Shown here piece by piece: positions 7,617 to 20,000 of a stretch of DNA of 50,264 bases (positions within the stretch are counted from its first letter, which is position 1; each line of letters begins with the position of its first letter). The stretch covers positions 1 to 50,264 of the forward strand of contig PWNZ01000257.1 of the NCBI GenBank assembly GCA_003564135.1. Reading direction: 5' to 3'. The translations under genes were made by a program, and so were the position numbers. The notes under the pieces are model-generated. The model was given only the letters and a program-made list of their open reading frames with translations. It made no database searches and was not told the DNA's origin. This DNA is from Candidatus Cloacimonadota bacterium (GTDB lineage: Bacteria > Cloacimonadota > Cloacimonadia > Cloacimonadales > PWNZ01).

Positions 7617-10600
7617 ATGAGTTCACAAATTAATAGTGTTTTTTATAGAGTATCTAAACCGTTTTTATTGCTATTACTTTTATTGTTTTCAACTGGATTA
7701 GATGCTGTGAGGGATTGCTCTGCCCAATTTCGTCTTAACGGTGGGTTTAAAGTTGTTGGGGCGGGAGATAATTATACGATACTCGAGTTTATTTTACCTG
7801 ATCTCGAAGTCGTTGAAAGCGTTGTAGAAGGTCAAACTTATCTTAGATATCTGCATCCTGAGGCCGGTCTGATCATGCACATAGGTAAACCGGAAGTGCT
7901 GACTTTCTCGACTGCTGTTTCTCTTCCGAGTCGAGGGGTAGCGACTATTGCAATGGTTGAATCTTTGGAGGAAGAAACAATAGAAGATGTTGCTCTTTTT
8001 CCTTCTCAGGGCTTTAACCTAGAGGTTTGTGGAAAAAGCGGGTTTAAGAAAGATACTGATTTCTATGGGGAAAATGTTAGATATCCTGAGGAACAGGTTT
8101 TAATCGGGGAACCAGCCATCATGAGGGATGTTCGTATAGCAGCATTAACGGTTCATCCTTTTACTTATAATCCCCAAACGAGACAACTTACCATAACCAA
8201 TAGATTGAGAGTAAAGATTGTCTATGAAGATAATCAGGAAGGTGAGAACGAGATAATTAATCAGCGCTCCACTATTTCCCGTAGTTTTGAGCCTTTATAC
8301 CGGAACGTTATCATAAATTATGAGCAGTTTGCCAGAAGCAATGTTGATTATCAGATGAGAAGTATATTAATCGTTCATCATCATACCGAAGACAATCAGT
8401 ACCAACGGTTAATCAGCCGGTTTGCGAACTGGAAACGTGATAAAGGGTTTAAGGTGTCTAAATTATCAACAGCAGATAGAAATAATACTGGTCAGATAAA
8501 AAGTTATATTCAAGAAGCTTATAACAGTTGGGATAACCCTCCCGAATATATAATCTTAGTCGGAGGAAAGAGCGGGCCTATTTCGATGCCCGTCTGGACG
8601 ATCTATGATTCTGACGCCTATATCCCCGGACATTCCGATGGAGATCATGATTATACAACATTAGAAGGTAATGATATCTTGCCTGACGCTTTTGTGGGCA
8701 GGATATCTGTAGGAAGTGTTGAGCAGTTAGCGACGAGCATAAATAAGATTTTTAATTACGAGCGAACACCTTATTTCGAGCCTGGCAATAATTGGTATAA
8801 CCATAATCTTCTTACCGGAGACCCCGGGGTATCAGGGATCTCGACGATAATAACTAATAAATATATCAAAGAGTTGATGCTTATCCATAACGACGACAAA
8901 ACTTTTGCAGAAGTTTACACACAACCCTTTGCTACCCAGATGCAGAATGCTGTGAATCAAGGAGTTTCTTTTTTTAGCTTTCGAGGTCTGGAGAATTTGG
9001 CAGGTTGGGCTTCACCTTCTGATGAGGACTTATATAATGGGTATAAAATGCCGCACGCAACTCTGATAACTTGCCGAACTCTCGACTTTGACGGCGGTAA
9101 GCAGGTTGGCAGGTTATTCAGGATGGGTACACCTGTCACGCCTAAGGGGATAATTACCGGTATAGGTCTAAGCTGGGTAACAGAAACCGCTTTCAATAAC
9201 TGTTTCACAGGTGGTATATATAATGGTATTTTTACCGGTGGGCAAAGAACAATAGGCGAAGCGTTGATGAGTGGCAAGCTTAATCAGTGGATAACCTATA
9301 AAAACAGCCATGCCTGGCAGCTTCCACGTTATTTCCACCTTAACAACATGATTGGAGATCCATCGTTAGATATTTGGGTTGGAGAACCACAGCAGATTAA
9401 TGTATCCTATCCAGAGCAGTTGCCACCCGGATCAAATTCAATCTTGATAGAAGTTACCGATGCCGAACAGAGGCCTGTTCAAGACGCATGGGTTACTATC
9501 AGGACCGAAGATGATGAGCTGTTTTCTACCGGCTATACATGTGCGGAAGGATTAATTACCCATTTCTTTGATAGCGGAAGTAGGGATGAGGTCAATTTGA
9601 CTGTTACCAAACCGGAACATATTCCTCATATAGGTCAGTTTGAAATAGCCGGAGACCCTATCGTTGCCCACAGAAGAACTTTTCCTATCGGTTATCCTGA
9701 TGCGGGAACCCAGTTTGAATTTGATCTTTCAGTTGCTAATCACAGTAATAATGATTACCCTAATGCTGTAGGCAGCATAACTATCGACAGTGAATTTATA
9801 GGAACTATTGACGATGAATCAGGTTTTGGTAATATTGACGCCGGCAGGCAAGCTAATAGTGAAGAACGTTATTCTGTCGATATTGCACCGGAAACACCAG
9901 ATGGCTACAAAGCATTATTTCTACTGACAGTTACTTCTGAACAGCAAGAAATAGGAGTAAGCAGGTTTTCTATAGATATACATTCAGGCAAACTGGTACC
10001 TGTTGATGTCAGCATTGAAAATGATGATGAAGTTTTGCAGCCGGGACAAGAGGCCGTGTTGAGATTTTCAGTAAGAAACACCGGCGAACTTTCGTTGCAT
10101 CATATAGTGGCCGAAATATCGGGCGGTGGTCATGGTCTGACATTTGCTAATGCTACCAATCATTATGGCACTATAGCTCCCAATCAGCAATCAAGCGGTT
10201 CACCAGACAACCCTTTCCTGCTGAGGGCCGAAGATTTTGTTATTCCGGGAGCTAGTTTCAATCTCCAAATTGAATTTACAAACCCTGAAGGATTTGAGCA
10301 GACATTGACGTTTGATTTAACTGTCGGAACACCTGAGATAACTGATCCATTTGGTCCTGATAACCACGGTTATTGGTGTTATGATGTCGGAGATTTAGAA
10401 TATGAGCTCGCTCCTGCTTATGATTGGATCGAAATAGCACCTCAATATGGTGGAGAGGGTGTTAATACGGGGTTGAATTCTGATTTCGACAACATGCAGA
10501 CTAACATAGTTATGGAACTCCCCTTTAGATTCAGGTTTTATGGTGTTGAATATGATGTTATTACTATCTGTGCCAATGGCTGGATCAGCTTTGGAGAAAC

Positions 10601-13600
10601 AGAGCAAACAACACAAAGGAATTGGAAGCTTCCCGGCCCTTTAGGCCCCAGTCCGATTGTAGCAGCATTTTGGGATAATCTCTCTCTTTCCGAGGGAGGT
10701 GTATATACCAAATATGATGAGATTAACAGTAAATTTATTATCCAGTGGCAGAATGCCAGAAATGTAATCCGGAATGCTGAAGAAACTTTTCAGATAATTC
10801 TCTACGATCCTGTATTCCATCATACAGCTACAGGAGATGGTCCCATAAAATTACAATATAAAGTCTTTAACAACCTCAACAATGGTGCTAATACACCTGT
10901 AGGTATAGGTAACTGGGGAAATTATGCAACTGTTGGGATTGCTGATCACACAGGAACAGACGGCCTGGAATATACTTTTAACAACACATATCCTGTTGCA
11001 GCTAAACCCATTGAGGATGAGGCGGCACTTTATTTTACCACCGGTTCAGTTACTTATGTGCCCTACGTAGTTTTAGAATCGTTTTCTTATCAGGGTGAAA
11101 ACTTTGATCTCGCTATGTTTGGAGACAGCGGAGATATTGGCATAACCCTTATGAATGTGGGAGGACAGGATGCAAACCATGTAAGTGCATCGCTATCTTC
11201 GGATGATCCTTATGTTGATATTATTCGTGACAAAGCTGAGCTCGGTGATATTCCCATAGGATCAAACGCATCTTTGCAAGGAGCTTTCACTTTAAGATTT
11301 GCGACCGATATACCGAATAAGCACGAAGTTTTTTTTCGGCTGTCTGTAAGTGAAGGTGATCAATCGGTGAGAGTGTTTCGGTTCATGCTGGAAGTTCATG
11401 CTCCCGACATATCATTATCATCATTTACTCCGGTGATTACACCTGTCGTCGAAGCTGCTGTGCCTTTGGATATGACGCTTGTTAATAAAGGACTTGGTGG
11501 TTCTTGTGATGTCAGGGGGAGGCTGGCTACTGATGATATATACGTTACTGTCTTAGACGACTATTCCATGTTCGGTTCCATCGCTTATGGAGATAGTGTT
11601 ACCGTCAATAACGCTTATACCATCGAAATAAGCAATGATGTTCCTGACGGACACAGAGCAGAATATAGACTCGCTTTAACTTCAGAAGGAGGTCAGCATT
11701 GGGAGCAGCTATTTCACATAGAACTATATGCGCCGTATTTGACATCAACTAATCCCATCATCTGCGACAGCGCACCGGGAGGTAATAATAATGGGGTTTT
11801 AGACCCCGGAGAAACTGTTACGATACATTTACCGGTTGTAAATAGAGGGAGAGCAGATGCGCGAAAAGTTTCTGTTACCATCGATACCAGTTGCGATATG
11901 GTTACAATAAACAGTATAACTCCCGACACTTTATACATTGTTCCACACGGCGAGATTCTTTACACAGCAGTTGACGTTACCATTTGCGAAGAAATCGGCG
12001 AAGAAGTTCCGATAAACTTTAATTACAGGTATGAGACCGGAGAATATGAGTTTACCGGAGCATTTGTAATTGGCACTTCCGGTTGTCTACCTGCTCATAT
12101 CGGCGAAGGTGCCGCGCAGACTTCAAGACAAACTGCCAGTCCTATAAATATATATTACCAAAGTTTGCGCAGCCAGGCAGTATACACGGTTACAGAGCTT
12201 AACGATGCCGGCATCATGACAAGTGGCTATGTAAACGGTATTGGCTATTATGTTACGGGAGTTCCTGAATATCCGTTACCCGACTTCACGATCAAGGTTA
12301 CACACAGTTCTGCAAACGATGCATCATCCCATATAGACGGTGATTTGAGTATAGCTTATAACGCTGAATCTTTTCAGCCTGAAGGAACAGGGTGGGCTAT
12401 GATTGAGTTCGACAGTCCTTTTTATTGGAATGGAGAGGATAACATATTGATTGATACAGCTTTTTCACCGATAGCCGGATGGAGTAATTCAGGGCAGATA
12501 AGAGTTTATCATCAGGAAAACGGATTTCGCTACGCGAGAGAGGATAATATAGACCAAAGAAACGTAAAGACAAATTCGATTTCTACTGATAAACCACAGC
12601 TAATGGTGAATTTTGGTGTGGATAGGAAAGCTATTTCGCAAAGACCTCGAAACCTTAATGCGGACTATAACAGATATCAGGTTAATCTTACTTGGTCGCC
12701 ACCTGACAATGGTAATCGACAGAAGGAATTGGCAAATTATAGAGCAACACGGACTGACAATAAAGACAGAAGGACAAATCTAACTTATAATATCTATTGT
12801 AACGGTGTGAAGATAAATGATGAGCCGGTAACAGACCTTGAGTTTGTCGACAGTAGTTTTAACCCTCGCCGGACTAATTTTTACACTGTTACAACGCTAG
12901 CTGACATGTACGAGTCGGCACCCTCGAATATCGTTAAGGTTGAGTTTGACGTAGTAGCAAAACCTGTTATTTCACCCAAGTCTTTGATAAACTATGATAG
13001 CGTGATTATTGAAATTGATTCCGAAACAGATGCAGCCGAAATTTATTACACGTTAGACGGCTCTCGGCCAACCCAGTGGGGTGACCGCTATGAAGAACCG
13101 TTCGAACTTTTTGAAACTGCGAAGGTTACCGCTATAGCTTTCAAGGACGATTGGTTGAGCAGTGATGCAGCCGAAAGAGATTATCTGTTGCTCTATCCAC
13201 CGCAAAACGTCAGAACAAGCGGCTCTTTGTCGACTGCCCACCTTTATTGGGATGAGCCGGACAAGTCTACTGATAGAGGGATTTATAGTACTGGTTTACG
13301 ATCGCAACACCAGCCAATAAGAGGGGCTGAAGAGCTAGACAGGAGTTCTGCGCAGGTAAATATGTTAGGATATTTTGTATATCTCTGCTTAGGTGAAGAC
13401 AATCATATCTTGCTGACACCCAAGCCTCTAACAGAAACTAAGTATAAAGACAAAAATTTGGAGGAAGGTGTTTACCGTTATTTTATACGAGCCATCTACG
13501 ATAGAGGGTTTTCCTTGCCGACAGACACCGTGCAGGTACAGGTTGGATCTACTTCTGTCGAAGACCAAATAGAGGTAGCACCATATGTGACCGAACTCGG

Positions 13601-13862
13601 TCGTGCCTTCCCAAATCCTTTTAACCCGGAGACAAATATCGAGTTTACCTTATCTAAGGAACAGCAGGTAACTCTTGATCTATATAATATAAGAGGTCAG
13701 TTTATCAAAAGCTTAATCAATGATGTTTTGGAAGTGGGTAGGTATCAGGTAATATGGAACGGAACAAACATTCACGGTAATAGGGTCGGAAGCGGTGTCT
13801 ATCTGTATCGTATGCAGGCAGGTTCTTATTCTGAGACTAAGAAAGTGATAATGATTAAGTAG
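7617..13862 (+). CDS. Giant gingipain-like (peptidase family C25) secreted protein with type IX sorting domain
   Basis: A 2,081-residue protein. I prefer the ATG at 7617 (GGAGGTG eight bases upstream) to the in-frame TTG at 7593. The signal peptide core LLLLLLLF lies near residues 17-24, ending before ~36. The C25-like core spans about 245-590 (RSILIVHHHTED near 248, GDPSLDIWVG near 585). A beta-sandwich region lies at ~910-1140 (ANGWISFG, PIVAAFWDN), an Fn3 domain near 1680-1780, a chitobiase-C-like domain (EIYYTLDGSRPT) near 1785-1860, and a C-terminal type A sorting domain from FPNPFNPETNIEF near 2000. Cys486 (ITCRT) sits where the gingipain nucleophile is expected, but Arg456 (FRGLE) occupies the place of the catalytic His of the GHG motif. 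Proteolytic activity is therefore doubtful. It is a paralog of the gene at 17059. Confidence 0.85.
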   Translation: MSSQINSVFYRVSKPFLLLLLLLFSTGLDAVRDCSAQFRLNGGFKVVGAGDNYTILEFILPDLEVVESVVEGQTYLRYLHPEAGLIMHIGKPEVLTFSTAVSLPSRGVATIAMVESLEEETIEDVALFPSQGFNLEVCGKSGFKKDTDFYGENVRYPEEQVLIGEPAIMRDVRIAALTVHPFTYNPQTRQLTITNRLRVKIVYEDNQEGENEIINQRSTISRSFEPLYRNVIINYEQFARSNVDYQMRSILIVHHHTEDNQYQRLISRFANWKRDKGFKVSKLSTADRNNTGQIKSYIQEAYNSWDNPPEYIILVGGKSGPISMPVWTIYDSDAYIPGHSDGDHDYTTLEGNDILPDAFVGRISVGSVEQLATSINKIFNYERTPYFEPGNNWYNHNLLTGDPGVSGISTIITNKYIKELMLIHNDDKTFAEVYTQPFATQMQNAVNQGVSFFSFRGLENLAGWASPSDEDLYNGYKMPHATLITCRTLDFDGGKQVGRLFRMGTPVTPKGIITGIGLSWVTETAFNNCFTGGIYNGIFTGGQRTIGEALMSGKLNQWITYKNSHAWQLPRYFHLNNMIGDPSLDIWVGEPQQINVSYPEQLPPGSNSILIEVTDAEQRPVQDAWVTIRTEDDELFSTGYTCAEGLITHFFDSGSRDEVNLTVTKPEHIPHIGQFEIAGDPIVAHRRTFPIGYPDAGTQFEFDLSVANHSNNDYPNAVGSITIDSEFIGTIDDESGFGNIDAGRQANSEERYSVDIAPETPDGYKALFLLTVTSEQQEIGVSRFSIDIHSGKLVPVDVSIENDDEVLQPGQEAVLRFSVRNTGELSLHHIVAEISGGGHGLTFANATNHYGTIAPNQQSSGSPDNPFLLRAEDFVIPGASFNLQIEFTNPEGFEQTLTFDLTVGTPEITDPFGPDNHGYWCYDVGDLEYELAPAYDWIEIAPQYGGEGVNTGLNSDFDNMQTNIVMELPFRFRFYGVEYDVITICANGWISFGETEQTTQRNWKLPGPLGPSPIVAAFWDNLSLSEGGVYTKYDEINSKFIIQWQNARNVIRNAEETFQIILYDPVFHHTATGDGPIKLQYKVFNNLNNGANTPVGIGNWGNYATVGIADHTGTDGLEYTFNNTYPVAAKPIEDEAALYFTTGSVTYVPYVVLESFSYQGENFDLAMFGDSGDIGITLMNVGGQDANHVSASLSSDDPYVDIIRDKAELGDIPIGSNASLQGAFTLRFATDIPNKHEVFFRLSVSEGDQSVRVFRFMLEVHAPDISLSSFTPVITPVVEAAVPLDMTLVNKGLGGSCDVRGRLATDDIYVTVLDDYSMFGSIAYGDSVTVNNAYTIEISNDVPDGHRAEYRLALTSEGGQHWEQLFHIELYAPYLTSTNPIICDSAPGGNNNGVLDPGETVTIHLPVVNRGRADARKVSVTIDTSCDMVTINSITPDTLYIVPHGEILYTAVDVTICEEIGEEVPINFNYRYETGEYEFTGAFVIGTSGCLPAHIGEGAAQTSRQTASPINIYYQSLRSQAVYTVTELNDAGIMTSGYVNGIGYYVTGVPEYPLPDFTIKVTHSSANDASSHIDGDLSIAYNAESFQPEGTGWAMIEFDSPFYWNGEDNILIDTAFSPIAGWSNSGQIRVYHQENGFRYAREDNIDQRNVKTNSISTDKPQLMVNFGVDRKAISQRPRNLNADYNRYQVNLTWSPPDNGNRQKELANYRATRTDNKDRRTNLTYNIYCNGVKINDEPVTDLEFVDSSFNPRRTNFYTVTTLADMYESAPSNIVKVEFDVVAKPVISPKSLINYDSVIIEIDSETDAAEIYYTLDGSRPTQWGDRYEEPFELFETAKVTAIAFKDDWLSSDAAERDYLLLYPPQNVRTSGSLSTAHLYWDEPDKSTDRGIYSTGLRSQHQPIRGAEELDRSSAQVNMLGYFVYLCLGEDNHILLTPKPLTETKYKDKNLEEGVYRYFIRAIYDRGFSLPTDTVQVQVGSTSVEDQIEVAPYVTELGRAFPNPFNPETNIEFTLSKEQQVTLDLYNIRGQFIKSLINDVLEVGRYQVIWNGTNIHGNRVGSGVYLYRMQAGSYSETKKVIMIK

Positions 13863-13986
13863 CTCCATAAGTATATGGCTATGATAAAGATTGTAGTCAA
13901 ATTATTATAGGAGATTCCTGCCTTTGAGAGGGTTAGGATAATTTTAATTAGGGTTGTAGAAATTTAATGATAGTATTGGAGATATA

Positions 13987-16905
13987 ATGAGAGTGAGAAT
14001 AAAGAGAACTTTAGTGATGATGATATTAGCGGCAGTGTTCATGACCTCCATGTTATGGGCGGATCAAGAAAGATATCTGATAAGTGTCGATATATCTACT
14101 CAGGAAACCAAAAATTTTATGAAAGACATTGACCCACCAGTGTATTTAGTCACTGAGGAAAGCATCATCGCCGGATACTCGAATTTGAGCTACTTGGACA
14201 AAGTAGGGATTAAATACCGGGTAATTGATCGAGAAGCATGGTCAGGCCACTATTACATTGTAACTAATAAAAGAGGGGATACTGTTAATATAACACAACT
14301 TCCCGGAGAGAAAATATTCAGTAATGATCAGTTAGTTTTGCTAAAAAAAGTCAGTGAACTGGACATAAACAGAGTAACGTCAAGTCCGTACCACTTTGCC
14401 GAACTGTATGATGAGAGAATAGATTATCATTACGAAACGATAATATCGGATAAGCTGGTCCAACAAGGGCTGACTTACAGGTACAGGACTCCGGAGATCG
14501 ACGATTTGTTAGAGGAGATTAATGTCGATAGTTTACGTTATTTTATTCAGAATTTAGAAGATTTCGGTACCCGTTTTGCCTATGCAGATAATAGGTATGA
14601 GGTTGTCTCATGGATTGAGAGTCAGTTCCGAAGATTTGGCTATAACGATGTGGTGACAGATACTTTTTATGTTAACCGAACCGACCAAAGTAACGTTATC
14701 GCCACTTTACCCGGTAATGTTAACCCCGAACAGGTAGTCATTATTAGCGGTCATTACGATTCAATATCACAAAGTGATCCCAATAACAGAGCGCCGGGAG
14801 CTGATGACAATGCCAGTGGAACAGCCGCCGCACTCGAGATAGCCAGAGCTATGAAGGCGGTTGATTTCCAGCCCGAAACAACAGTCCGTTTCATAACTTA
14901 TGCAGCGGAGGAAGTAGGGCTTCATGGTAGTAGATTCTATGCTGAAAATGCCCGCGAACAGGACATGAATATTAAACTAATGATCAATAATGACATGATT
15001 GCTCATAACCTTAGAAATCCCGGAGAATGGGAAGTTCGCCTTTTCGGCTATACCGGAGCCGAGAATTTTGCTCATTTTTCCGGGCAAATATTCGACGAAT
15101 ATACCTCTATAGAACCCCAAATCAGCATAAACAACTCTTCGAACTCGGACAGCTACTCATTTTTCCGACAGGGTTATCCGGCAGTCTTTTTTATGGAGAG
15201 AGATTTTAACCCATATTACCATAGTGTTAATGATTTATTAATCCACCTTGATTTAGACTATGCGCTCGAAATTGTTAAGGCATCAGCAGCAGTTTCTGCT
15301 TTAATTAATATTATTCCCGACATACCTCGTAATTTGACCGTTCAAGATGCTGGGAGTGGTGATGAATTGCTTGTAAGTTGGTCACCGGTGACTTCCTCTG
15401 ATATTGAGCGGTACAATGTTCAGGTAGGCTTAACGAGCGGCAATTACAACAGATCGATCCCTGCACAGGACACCACGGTCATTATTAGTGGACTGGATGA
15501 AGACACTAAATACTACGTGGGTGTAGCGAGTGTCGGGGCTCAGGGATATGTTAGTGCTATTGTGGAAAAAACGGGAACACCAAGAATGATTCCGCTAAGC
15601 CCTGAAAGTTTTACAGTTAAGCCACAAATGTCTTATGTTTCTTTTGACTGGACACCAAATAATGAAGCCGATCTAGATGGCTATAGATTATACCGGTCTG
15701 TGGAACAGGGTGAACTTGGATCACCGGTGCATAACGATCTCCTTAAAAACACTCACTATATTGATACAGGACTTGATTCCGGTGGATGGTATTACTATTC
15801 ACTCACAGCCGTTGACGGAACAAACAATGAAAGTGAGCCTACAAAGCAACATAAAACAAGACTTCTTACCATGGATCAGGGTGTATTAATAGTTGCAGAT
15901 ACAACACCAGGATCAGGTGGTTTTATGAGACCTGATATCGATAGTGTGACAGAGTATTACAACGAAGCATTAGTATCCTTTAACCCGGATATTTATGATT
16001 TATGGGATCATAGAACACTTAATGTGGCAGATGTAGGAGCATATTCGACAGTTGTATGGCACAAAAACGATTCAGCTATATCTCCCTATAGTTACCAAGT
16101 GAAAGAAGCTTTAAAAGAGTACCTTGATCTGGGCGGTAACCTGCTGGTCTCTTCTTTTTTCCCGTCGAGGCTGTTTGAGGGTCATCAAAGCTATCCTTTT
16201 AAGCCGCAGGAAGGAAGCTTTATCTATGATTATTTGAAAATTAAACGGATGGATTATGATGTAGCTGCTAGATTTAGCGGTGCTTACCCTCAAGTAGATG
16301 GTTATCCGTTTTTAGAGGTTGATGTAGATAAGATACCTGAAGCAGTCAATCATCATCTATTCCAGATTGAAACAGGTAGCCCATCTCCCGGGGCGAACAG
16401 TATTTATGCTTATGACACAAAGTTCGACCTGGGTCAACAAGAGGCTCTACTGAAGGGGTTGCCGGTTGGGGTTGAATATATTGGTGAAAAATATAGTACC
16501 GTTACATTAACTTTTCCATTATATTATATTAAAAAGGAGCATGCACAAGCTTTGATCGAGTATGTTATGAATGAAAGATTCCAAGAAACTGTATCAGCAG
16601 AAGATAAAGTCAGTCTTAGCCCGGCTGCTGGATCATTGCTGTACCAAAACTACCCAAACCCTTTTAACCCGCAGACAACAATAAGTTACTACCTTGAGGG
16701 GCAAAGCCATACCGAGCTGATGGTTTATAATGTCAAAGGCCAAAAAGTTAACATGCTGTTTGAAGGAGAGCAACCGGCAGGTGAGCATAGCATTGTCTGG
16801 ACAGGAAAGGATGAGAACAACAGCTCCGTTGCCAGCGGAATCTATTTCTTGAGATTGAAGACCGACTTTGGTGAAAGTCATATCAGGATGTTGTTGGTCA
16901 AATAA
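13987..16905 (+). CDS. Secreted M28-family zinc metallopeptidase with Fn3 domains and type IX sorting domain
   Basis: A 972-residue protein with a signal peptide (hydrophobic residues ~9-24, MMILAAVFMTSMLWA). The M28 aminopeptidase domain (~180-435) has all the expected metal and catalytic residues: His256 (GHYDS), Asp273/Asp274 (GADDNASG), Glu308-Glu309 (AAEEVG), Asp336 (NNDMI) and His412 (YYHSVND). Two fibronectin-III-like domains follow at about 440-625. A region at ~630-880 resembles a flavodoxin- or GATase-like exported domain (VLIVADTT, GGNLLVSSFF) but I cannot name it. The C-terminus from YPNPFNPQTTISYY (~885) is a type A sorting domain. Unlike its C25-like neighbours it looks catalytically intact. 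It lies between the two paralogs on the same strand, so co-secretion is likely. Confidence 0.88.
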   Translation: MRVRIKRTLVMMILAAVFMTSMLWADQERYLISVDISTQETKNFMKDIDPPVYLVTEESIIAGYSNLSYLDKVGIKYRVIDREAWSGHYYIVTNKRGDTVNITQLPGEKIFSNDQLVLLKKVSELDINRVTSSPYHFAELYDERIDYHYETIISDKLVQQGLTYRYRTPEIDDLLEEINVDSLRYFIQNLEDFGTRFAYADNRYEVVSWIESQFRRFGYNDVVTDTFYVNRTDQSNVIATLPGNVNPEQVVIISGHYDSISQSDPNNRAPGADDNASGTAAALEIARAMKAVDFQPETTVRFITYAAEEVGLHGSRFYAENAREQDMNIKLMINNDMIAHNLRNPGEWEVRLFGYTGAENFAHFSGQIFDEYTSIEPQISINNSSNSDSYSFFRQGYPAVFFMERDFNPYYHSVNDLLIHLDLDYALEIVKASAAVSALINIIPDIPRNLTVQDAGSGDELLVSWSPVTSSDIERYNVQVGLTSGNYNRSIPAQDTTVIISGLDEDTKYYVGVASVGAQGYVSAIVEKTGTPRMIPLSPESFTVKPQMSYVSFDWTPNNEADLDGYRLYRSVEQGELGSPVHNDLLKNTHYIDTGLDSGGWYYYSLTAVDGTNNESEPTKQHKTRLLTMDQGVLIVADTTPGSGGFMRPDIDSVTEYYNEALVSFNPDIYDLWDHRTLNVADVGAYSTVVWHKNDSAISPYSYQVKEALKEYLDLGGNLLVSSFFPSRLFEGHQSYPFKPQEGSFIYDYLKIKRMDYDVAARFSGAYPQVDGYPFLEVDVDKIPEAVNHHLFQIETGSPSPGANSIYAYDTKFDLGQQEALLKGLPVGVEYIGEKYSTVTLTFPLYYIKKEHAQALIEYVMNERFQETVSAEDKVSLSPAAGSLLYQNYPNPFNPQTTISYYLEGQSHTELMVYNVKGQKVNMLFEGEQPAGEHSIVWTGKDENNSSVASGIYFLRLKTDFGESHIRMLLVK

Positions 16906-17058
16906 TATGTTTCACGAGATTAATAAAATAAATAATAGATATGCGTTTTATTTGCGGATTCAAAATGTGCGCAAACTATGTGAATATAAATATAAATTAC
17001 AAGACATGGTAATGTGAAAATTATACCATTAGTATAAATATAATAAGGAGTTAGTAAG

Positions 17059-20000
17059 ATGAATGTAAAGATATCATTATTGCTTGCAGCAGTTATTATT
17101 ATATCTGCTGCGTTTAATGTCCATCTGTACTCAACTACTGGGACAGATGATTTTAATCCAACAATGTCACCGGGGTTCAGTGTCTTGGAAACCGGCGATG
17201 ACTATACACTACTGGAATTCAATTTAGAAGATTATGAGATATTACCTGTAGAAGTTGATGGAGTAATATATCAACGATTGTACCATCCTGTTAGCGGATA
17301 CTTGATGAATAAGGGGTTGCCGGAAATTCTTTCTTTTTCGGCATTAGTAGCTGTTCCTGATGTAGGAACGGTGTCTCTGGCATATCTAGATATAACCAAG
17401 ACATCTACACTTTCGGATTTCAATCTTTTTCCTTCTCAAGGTTTTGATTTAGAGATTGATAAGGAAAAAGGTTTTGTGATTGACCGGGAGTTTTATAATA
17501 AGGACAGAGACTATCCTTTAGAAACGATAACAGTCAGTCCACCGGCTATTATGAGAGATTACAGGTTGGTTACCATCAATGTTAAACCGTTCAAATATAA
17601 CCCAGCCAAATCAGAACTGACCAAGATAGAAAATCTGACTCTGAGGATAGAGTATGATAGGTCTGTTGAAGGTGTTAATGAGATAACTCGTTCGCCCCGC
17701 CGTCCTTCTCGTGATTTTGAACGCTTCTATAGTAATAGCACCCTGAACCCATACCAGTTCAGAAATCGCCCCTCAAGAGGAGATTATCAGAAACGAAGCA
17801 TAATAGTCGTACATCGTCATACTAACGATGGCCAGTATATGAATATCATGAATCAGTATCTAAACTGGAAGAGGGATAAAGGTTTTGAAGTGGACGTTAT
17901 AACGACAGCTGACTACTCTAATACCAACACTATCAGGAACTATATCCGTAATGCTTATCAGGACTGGGACAATCCACCGGAACATGTGGTATTAATTGGT
18001 AACAAAAGTGGAAACTATTCTGTGCCTATCTGGTCAATACTCCATCCCGAAACTTACAGCGGTGCAGCCACTCCGGTAGACACTGATCATCCTTATGCTG
18101 TTTTAGAAGGTGATGACGATTTACACGATATTTTTGTAGGCAGGATAAATGTGGCCAGTCCGACACAGCTTGCGACTTACTGGAATAAGCTGCGGACCTA
18201 TGAGATAGAACCTTTCATGAATGAAACAGACTGGTACGAACGGCAGTTATTAGTCGGTGATCCTAGGGTTTCCGGCATATCGACTATTTATACCAACAAA
18301 TATGTAAAGCAAGTGATGCAGAAGTATAATCCCGAATATAGCTTCCGGGAAGTTTATGCCGTTCCATTCGAAACGCAGATGCAGAATGCAGTCAGCGAGG
18401 GTGTAGGTTTCTTTAATTTTCGTGGTCTTGAAAGTATAGCCGGATGGTGGTATCCGAGTTTTAATCAGGTAAACAACGATAATAAGTTGTTAAATCAAGT
18501 CGTTCTAACTTGTAGAACTATGCTCTGGTCTAGTAACTTGCATATTGATGCTTTTTTTAATATGGGAACTCCTACCAGTGCTAAGGGATCTATTACCGGT
18601 ATTGGCATGAGCCATGTAACCCGAACGGCTTTTAATAATAGCCTCACCGGTGGTATTTATCATGGTATATATGTCGAGGGTATGAGGACTATGGGCGAAG
18701 CTTTGATGAGGGGTAAGTTAAATTTATGGCAGTCCTTCTATAATAGTCATTGGGCTCGTGAAGGAAGAAGACACATTAGGATGATCAATATGTTTGGAGA
18801 TCCTTCGATGGATATCTGGTTAGGAGTGCCAAAGGAGATGAATGTAGATTATCCTGAAGAATTACCACCCGGATCAAACAGTATCCGCATAGTTGTCACC
18901 GATGAAGATGAACAGCCGCTCGAAGATGTTTGGGTTACAATCAGGCAAGGGACATCGATAGAAAATGAAGACCTGTTTGTTTCAGGTTATACTGATGCTG
19001 AGGGTGTTATTATTTATTTCTTCCCCGATGATACTGAAGGAGCAGTCCGAGTAACGGCAACGAAACCTGAATATATTCCGCATACCGGAGCATTCAATGT
19101 CACTGGTAATCCCGCTGTCAGCTTTGATAACGTGACCTTTAACACTGATGTTAACTCAGGTAGTCAGCCGAACTTTGTGCTCAGAGCCAGAAATCACAGC
19201 AACCAGGCTGTTAATGGCATAAATGGAACGATATCAGTTGAAAGTGAGTATATTACGATCACTCAGAACAACTCGGCTTTTGGTAATATTGCCGCTAACG
19301 GTACTGCTGACAGCGATGATGATTACACTATAAACATTTCTTCCGAGACGCCTTCGGGTTACAATGCGCTGTTTGATCTTAGTATCACCGATGCCAATCA
19401 GAATCAATGGCTGAGTCGATTCCCAGTAACTGTCAATAATGGACATCTTGTGAAGACGCAAATGATTATTGATGATGGCGATGACGGTGTTCTTGACCCC
19501 ACGGAACAAGCCAATATCTTTGTTCATCTCCAAAATCAGGGTCAAGTTGCCTTAGACGAAGTTTACGGCGCTCTTACCGGCGGTGGATACGGGCTTACGG
19601 TAGTCAGTGACACAGCGTATTTTGGCAACATCGCCGTTGACGAAACTGTGACCAGTACCGACCACCATTTTTTAGTAAACACATCTTCATTTGTCATGCC
19701 AGGTATGAATTTTCAGTTGAAACTTCATCTATTCAACGAGGATGGGTACTCACAAACTTTACCGGTTGATATACCAATAGGTACAGTAACAATTGATGAT
19801 CCACTCGGACCTTGTGAATATGGTTATTGGGCTTATCATTCCGATGATATTAATTATGTAGAAGCACCTGAATACGAATGGATCGAGATATATCCCGATT
19901 TGGGTGGAGACGGCTCTAATACCGGTTTAAGGGCTGATTGGAATAACCTGCAAGAATATCACAATATGCAACTCCCCTTCACCTTTAACTTTTACGGTGA